Source: Devosia neptuniae
GTDB lineage: Bacteria > Pseudomonadota > Alphaproteobacteria > Rhizobiales > Devosiaceae
DNA length: 64,000 bases
Assembly (NCBI RefSeq): GCF_025452235.1
Contig: NZ_CP104965.1
Location: 2,414,501 to 2,478,500 of the forward strand
Direction: 5' to 3'
Every line of letters starts with the position of its first letter. The first letter of the stretch is position 1. Positions 60,341-64,000 of this stretch are shown here, piece by piece. A model generated the notes under the pieces. It saw only the letters and a program-made list of their open reading frames with translations, was not told the DNA's origin and did not search any database. The translations under genes were made by a program, and so were the position numbers.

Positions 60341-60432
60341 GACCTCATCCTGAGCTTGTCGAAGGACGAGGTCGTGGCGTGATGGCCGATCGGTGCCACG
60401 ACCTCGTGGTTCGACAGGCTCACCATGAGGTC
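60341..60432. repeat. long imperfect inverted repeat
   Basis: 38 bases at 60341-60378 (GACCTCATCCTGAGCTTGTC start) pair with 60395-60432 with few mismatches around a 16-base loop. It lies 16 bases after ubiK and may double as its terminator. Elements with this core are common between alphaproteobacterial genes. Confidence 0.8.
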
Positions 60433-60505
60433 ATCTCCTGGCGCTGCGGCGCCAATAAAACTGCCTCGTTTCGGGGCGCTTTTCCTGCGCAAAAGCGGGA
60501 TTTTG

Positions 60506-60521
60506 TTAACGGACTGTTAAC
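60506..60521. promoter_or_regulatory. CtrA-type box (TTAA-N7-TTAAC)
   Basis: TTAA (60506-60509), seven bases, TTAAC (60517-60521) matches the full CtrA consensus exactly. It lies 205 bases before the YbjN-type start and about 180 bases after ubiK, in a 400-base gap without genes. Confidence 0.5.
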
Positions 60522-60725
60522 GTTGACGGGCCGATCATCCACAAGAGATTGCCGTCCTCCTGCTGCCGCGCGTCCCCTGAATCAGTGGGGCGGTGTAGGG
60601 TCAAATCATCAGGACGATTCGTAAGCCTAGTGCGTGCGGCCAGTTCCTTGAGTACCCGAAATTGTGTCGGCCCCGTCGCGGGTCGCATGCCTCGAACACA
60701 CGCGTTGCCAGGACGAGAATCGTCA

Positions 60726-61226
60726 ATGTCACTCCTTCAAGTCGAGCCGGATCGCGTCGTCCACCCGGTGGACATTATCGAGCACATCGCTTCGATCAAC
60801 GACTGGAGTTTCGAACGCCAGGACGCGGACGAGATTTCGATCTCGGTGCGGGGCGGCTGGAGCGACTACCATGTCTCGTTCAACTGGATGGAAGATCTTG
60901 AATCGCTGCACATTGCCTGTGCCTTTGATCTGAAGGTGCCCGAGGGGCGGCGCAACGAAATCAAGCAGCTCATTTCGCTGATCAATGAGCAGCTGTGGAT
61001 TGGCCATTTCGACATCTGGAACAAGGAAGGCGTGGTGCTGTTCCGCAATTCGCACCTGCTGACCGGGGGCGCCGAAGTGTCGCCGCAGCAATGCGAGGCG
61101 CTGCTGCGCTCGGCCACCGATAGCTGTGATCTGTATTATCAGGCATTCCAGTTCGTGGTCTGGGCGGGCAAGACGGCCGCCGACGCACTGACCCATGTGA
61201 TGTTTGAAACGGTCGGCGAGGCGTGA
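60726..61226 (+). CDS. YbjN-domain protein
   Basis: 166 residues. FERQDADEISISVRGGWSDY, ESLHIACAFDLKVPEGRRNE and LLRSATDSCDLYYQAFQFVV are typical of the YbjN family, whose role is unclear (an E. coli homologue affects motility and stress). The long open frame upstream is not conserved-looking, so ATG at 60726 is preferred. It overlaps proC by 4 bases (GTGA), a coupling seen across Hyphomicrobiales. Confidence 0.88.
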   Translation: MSLLQVEPDRVVHPVDIIEHIASINDWSFERQDADEISISVRGGWSDYHVSFNWMEDLESLHIACAFDLKVPEGRRNEIKQLISLINEQLWIGHFDIWNKEGVVLFRNSHLLTGGAEVSPQQCEALLRSATDSCDLYYQAFQFVVWAGKTAADALTHVMFETVGEA

Positions 61227-62047
61227 GCGTGTCGCTGCGCGATATCGGCCCGGTCATGTTGGTTGGGGCCGGCAAGATGGGCCTGGCCATGGCCAAGAGC
61301 TGGCTCGCTGCCGGGCTGCCCGAGAGCAACCTCATTCTGATTGCGCCGTCGCCAAGCGAAGCGGCCAAGGCCTTGGCGCGGGACTATGATCTGCAGATTT
61401 ACCCCGAGGCCAGTGGGCTGCTGCCCAATGTGCTGGTGCTGGCGGTCAAGCCCCAGGTCATCGATGGCGTAATGGAGCAGGTGCTGCCGGTGGTTGGGCC
61501 GCAGACGCTGGTCGTGTCGGTTGCCGCTGGCATCGATATTGCCCGGCTGGTGCGCGGGACGGGGACGGGCCGGGTGGTGCGCACCATGCCCAATACGCCG
61601 GCGCAGGTCGGCAAGGGGATTACCGGGGCGGTGGCCGCGCCGGATGTTTCGGCTGCCGAAAAGGCGAGCGTGGATGCGCTGTTGGGCGCGTCCGGGCAGG
61701 TGGTGTGGCTGGCCGATGAAGGCGATATCGATGCGCTGACGGCGGTTTCCGGGTCGGGGCCGGCCTATGTGTTCAACATGGTCGAGGCGCTGGCGGCGGC
61801 TGGGGAGCAACAGGGATTGTCGCCTGCTCTGGCCATGCAATTGGCGCGGCAGACGGTGATCGGCGCTGCGGCGCTGCTGGAGGCCGATCCGGCGCCGGCG
61901 GCGGTCTTGCGGCAGAATGTGACCTCGCCCAAGGGCGTGACGGCCGAGGCTTTGGCGGTGTTGATGGCTGATGATGGCCTGGCGCCGTTGATGGCGCGGG
62001 CGGTTGCAGCGGCGCGGAAGCGGAGTGAGGAATTGGGGCGGGGCTGA
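61223..62047 (+). CDS. proC: pyrroline-5-carboxylate reductase
   Basis: 274 residues. Last step of proline synthesis: NAD(P)H reduction of pyrroline-5-carboxylate. The Rossmann motif MLVGAGKMGLAM, VVRTMPNTPAQVGKGITGAV, ALTAVSGSGPAYVFNMVEAL and VTSPKGVTAEALAVLM are standard. GTG at 61223 overlaps the YbjN stop. A GC hairpin with a T run ends the operon. Confidence 0.95.
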   Translation: MSVSLRDIGPVMLVGAGKMGLAMAKSWLAAGLPESNLILIAPSPSEAAKALARDYDLQIYPEASGLLPNVLVLAVKPQVIDGVMEQVLPVVGPQTLVVSVAAGIDIARLVRGTGTGRVVRTMPNTPAQVGKGITGAVAAPDVSAAEKASVDALLGASGQVVWLADEGDIDALTAVSGSGPAYVFNMVEALAAAGEQQGLSPALAMQLARQTVIGAAALLEADPAPAAVLRQNVTSPKGVTAEALAVLMADDGLAPLMARAVAAARKRSEELGRG

Positions 62048-62070
62048 GCGGCCTTTCCCACCACGGTGTT

Positions 62071-62100
62071 ATCCCCGCGAAAGCGGGGATTTTTGTTTTT
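62071..62100 (+). terminator. terminator after proC, part of a dispersed palindrome
   Basis: ATCCCCGC, GAAA, GCGGGGAT and then TTTTGTTTTT form a good rho-independent terminator. The stem is the same element seen at about 49096. Confidence 0.8.
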
Positions 62101-62107
62101 GGGGAAG

Positions 62108-62139
62108 GAAACGGAGGTTCCCGCTTTCGCGGGAATGAC
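62108..62139 (-). repeat. dispersed palindrome, exact copy of 49039-49070
   Basis: TTCCCGC, TTTC, GCGGGAA with flanks. The whole 32 bases are the exact reverse complement of 49039-49070. The neighbouring TCCCC/GGGGA palindrome also recurs beside both copies. Confidence 0.9.
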
Positions 62140-62159
62140 ATTGTGGCGGAGCCTGCATT

Positions 62160-62450
62160 GAAGCATGGGATGGCTCCATACCCCTCACCCTGACCTTCCG
62201 CTGAACGCGTCAGGTCTTTCCCTCTCCCACAAGGGGCGAGGGTGGGCTCCGTGGGTGGGGAGGCGCAGTGCCTACCCTTCTCCCCTTGAGGGAGAAGGTG
62301 CCGCGTAGCGGCGGATGAGGGGTCTCTTTCTGCGCTTCTGGCATGGGAGAGCGCAGAACCCCTCACCCTGTCAATTCTGCTGAACACAGAATTGTCGTCC
62401 CTCTCCCTCAAGGGGCGAGGGAGCGCACCGTGGGTGGGGCGATTTGGTGT
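62160..62450. repeat. two further GC-rich intergenic elements
   Basis: No gene is visible. CCCCTCACCCTGACCTTCCG (near 62180) and CCCCTCACCCTGTCAATTCT (near 62360) head two similar units, each with a TCTCCC/GAGGG-rich core and ending near GGGGCGAGGG. This makes a tandem, partly inverted pair of dispersed elements. It fills the gap between proC and the convergent MarR gene. Confidence 0.65.
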
Positions 62451-62511
62451 TACAATCCGCCCGTCAAATTCAATCTGTCCAGCACAGTCCGGTCACCCGG
62501 CTCGACCATGC

Positions 62512-62967
62512 CTACCAGGAACCGCCGGACGATGCGGGCGGCTTCGGGGGGAGGGCGGCGATGGCGGCGTCGATGCGGCTGGCTTGGGAGGCGGAGAGGG
62601 TGGAGAAGAGCTGGCGGCCCTTGTCGGTGGCGAAGAGCAGGCGCTGGCGGCGGTCGGAATGGCCGGTTTTTTGTTCGATATAGCCATTATCGATCAATTG
62701 GCGGAGCACACGGGCCAGACTCTGCTTGGTGATCTTGAGGATATCGAGCAGATCGGCCACCGGCATGCCGGGGCGCAGATTGACGAAATACAGCACCCGA
62801 TGATGGGCGCGGCCAAAGCCCTGGCGTTCGAGCAGGGCATCGGCATCGCCGGTAAAATCCCGGTAGGCAAAGAAAAACAGCCCCATAATATCGAGCGGGA
62901 GCGCGTCGCGATCGATCTCAGCGAAATTTATGTCAGCTATGTTGACATTTTTTTGGTCTGCTGCCAT
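62512..62967 (-). CDS. MarR-family regulator, PetP-like
   Basis: 151 residues. GFGRAHHRVLYFVNLRPGMP, the HTH LLDILKITKQSLARVLRQLI and the wing NGYIEQKTGHSDRRQRLLFA match PetP-type MarR proteins by memory. The N-terminal 30 residues are unusual and include an ATGTCA-N7-TGACAT dyad in the DNA (62930-62948). If real this operator would lie just inside the coding region. ATG at 62967 is chosen. It diverges from ilvE, 139 bases away. Confidence 0.88.
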   Translation of the reverse strand: MAADQKNVNIADINFAEIDRDALPLDIMGLFFFAYRDFTGDADALLERQGFGRAHHRVLYFVNLRPGMPVADLLDILKITKQSLARVLRQLIDNGYIEQKTGHSDRRQRLLFATDKGRQLFSTLSASQASRIDAAIAALPPKPPASSGGSW

Positions 62968-63106
62968 TGTGTTTCCATCAGGACGCCAATCAGTCTTATC
63001 CCAAAGCCTTTGTGGTTTGCCAAGGGCTTGGGCCTGGGGCATGATCGACGCCAAAAGCGCCAGACCGTTGTGGTCGACGCACAATCAATGGATGCGGGAG
63101 AGGATC

Positions 63107-63997
63107 ATGGCAGGCGTGCCAATGGACCAGCGTGAAGGCTGGATCTGGTTTGACGGCGAGTTCAAACCCTGGAAGGACGCAAAGATTCACGTGCTGACGC
63201 ACGGGCTGCACTATGCCAGCTCGGTGTTCGAGGGCGAGCGCGCCTATGGCGGCGAAATCTTCAAGTCGCGTGAGCATACCGAGCGGCTGATCCGTTCGGG
63301 CAAGACGCTGGATTTCACCATTCCCTGGTCGGTCGAGCAGATCGAGGAAGCCAAGCGGCAGGTTCTGGAAAAGAACGGCCTGGTCGATGCCTATATTCGT
63401 CCCGTCGCCTGGCGCGGCTCGGAAGAGCTGAGCGTTCCGGCGCGGAACAATACAGTGCATCTGGCGATCGCAGCCTGGGTGTGGCCGAGCTATTTCTCGG
63501 TCGAGGAAAAGCTTAAGGGTATTCGCCTCGAATGGAGCAAGTGGAAGCGCCCGTCGCCGGAGACCATTCCGTCCTCGGCCAAGGCTGCGGGTCTTTATAT
63601 GATCTGCACGCTCTCCAAGGACGCGGCCATGGCCAATGGCTATGCCGACGCGCTGATGCTGGACTATCGCGGCTATGTGGCTGAGGCCACGGGCGCCAAT
63701 GTGTTCTTCATCAAGGGCAAAGAGATCACCACGCCGACGCCCGATTGCTTCCTCAACGGCATCACGCGGCAGACGTTGATCGATCTGGCCAAGCGCAATG
63801 GCTTTACCGTGACCGAGCGGCACATCATGCCGGAAGAGCTGAGCCAGTTCGACGAATGCTTCCTCACCGGCACGGCCGCGGAAGTGACGCCGGTCAGCGA
63901 GATCGGGGAGTTCAAGTTTACGCCGGGCGAGGCTTGCCGGACGCTGATTGATGCGTATTCGGCTGAGGTTCAGCCCAAGCGGGCAGCGGCGGAGTAG
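63107..63997 (+). CDS. ilvE: branched-chain amino-acid aminotransferase
   Basis: 296 residues. PLP-dependent transamination of Leu, Ile and Val. The PLP Lys159 (SSAKAAGLYM) is at the same number as in E. coli IlvE. VLTHGLHYASSVFEGERAY and GYVAEATGANVFFIKG are fold-type IV signatures. The start at 63107 has GGAG upstream; the upstream open frame is spurious. It ends 3 bases before the window edge, so it is complete. Confidence 0.95.
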   Translation: MAGVPMDQREGWIWFDGEFKPWKDAKIHVLTHGLHYASSVFEGERAYGGEIFKSREHTERLIRSGKTLDFTIPWSVEQIEEAKRQVLEKNGLVDAYIRPVAWRGSEELSVPARNNTVHLAIAAWVWPSYFSVEEKLKGIRLEWSKWKRPSPETIPSSAKAAGLYMICTLSKDAAMANGYADALMLDYRGYVAEATGANVFFIKGKEITTPTPDCFLNGITRQTLIDLAKRNGFTVTERHIMPEELSQFDECFLTGTAAEVTPVSEIGEFKFTPGEACRTLIDAYSAEVQPKRAAAE

Positions 63998-64000
63998 TTT

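Noticed and set aside
60549..60725. Upstream in-frame extension of the YbjN gene
   Set aside because: Arg/Ser-rich translation without family similarity; ATG at 60726 starts the conserved domain.
62930..62948. ATGTCA-N7-TGACAT as a confident MarR operator
   Set aside because: It lies inside the predicted coding start of the MarR gene, so it is mentioned only with that gene.

Overview
The window reads as chromosomal DNA of a GC-rich alphaproteobacterium, most likely of the order Hyphomicrobiales and Devosia-like. Supporting signs are an agp-type alpha-galactoside locus, a PetP-like MarR gene beside a branched-chain aminotransferase, an lgt / MidA-type methyltransferase / pgeF operon, a perfect CtrA-type box, and many short GC-rich dispersed palindromes. 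The genus is an inference. There is no phage, transposase, integrase or CRISPR array.

Region by region. 1-10.6 kb is a sugar locus: a partial AraC regulator and a first GH4 glycosidase diverge, and a leftward operon encodes an oligopeptide-type ABC importer (binding protein, two permeases, fused double ATPase) ending in a MelA-type alpha-galactosidase, with a second AraC gene diverging from it. 10.6-12 kb is an AT-richer patch with two small hypothetical genes. 12-25 kb holds regulator/enzyme pairs (LysR with a steroid-5-beta-reductase-like SDR, TetR, MmyB-type XRE with SDR, MarR with an F420-type oxidoreductase), ychF, dsbB, a DUF72 gene, an OmpR-type two-component system, and Mn catalase with a DUF892 gene. 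25-34.4 kb holds an outer-membrane barrel, tRNA-Leu, hydrolases, a MATE exporter, TetR with SDR, an AAC(3)-like acetyltransferase behind an HxlR regulator, and a DJ-1 protein. 34.5-45.6 kb holds a D,D-carboxypeptidase, a CAP lipoprotein overlapping a TusA gene, a Cache kinase and NarL regulator followed by a TRAP transporter, an ABC binding protein without permeases, a Gfo/Idh/MocA dehydrogenase, a GntR regulator and tRNA-Arg. 45.7-53 kb is housekeeping (argJ, mutT, an M48 protease, an SNase, pth, rplY) plus one Flp pilin. 53.1-56.1 kb holds a BrnT/BrnA module and an ECF42-type sigma factor with three DGPF/YCII proteins. 56.2-64 kb holds prs, pgeF, a MidA-like gene, lgt, ubiK, a YbjN gene, proC, MarR and ilvE.

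The most informative cluster is the ECF42 one. Two of the three YCII genes are each preceded, 40-43 bases before the start codon, by the same bipartite element (GTCGA, 17 bases, CGACATAG on the minus strand). This is the arrangement expected if the sigma factor drives its own operon. Several other regulators have readable dyads in their control regions (TetR, MarR, HxlR, XRE, and a NarL-type 7-2-7 site), so regulator-operator pairs can be proposed directly from the sequence.
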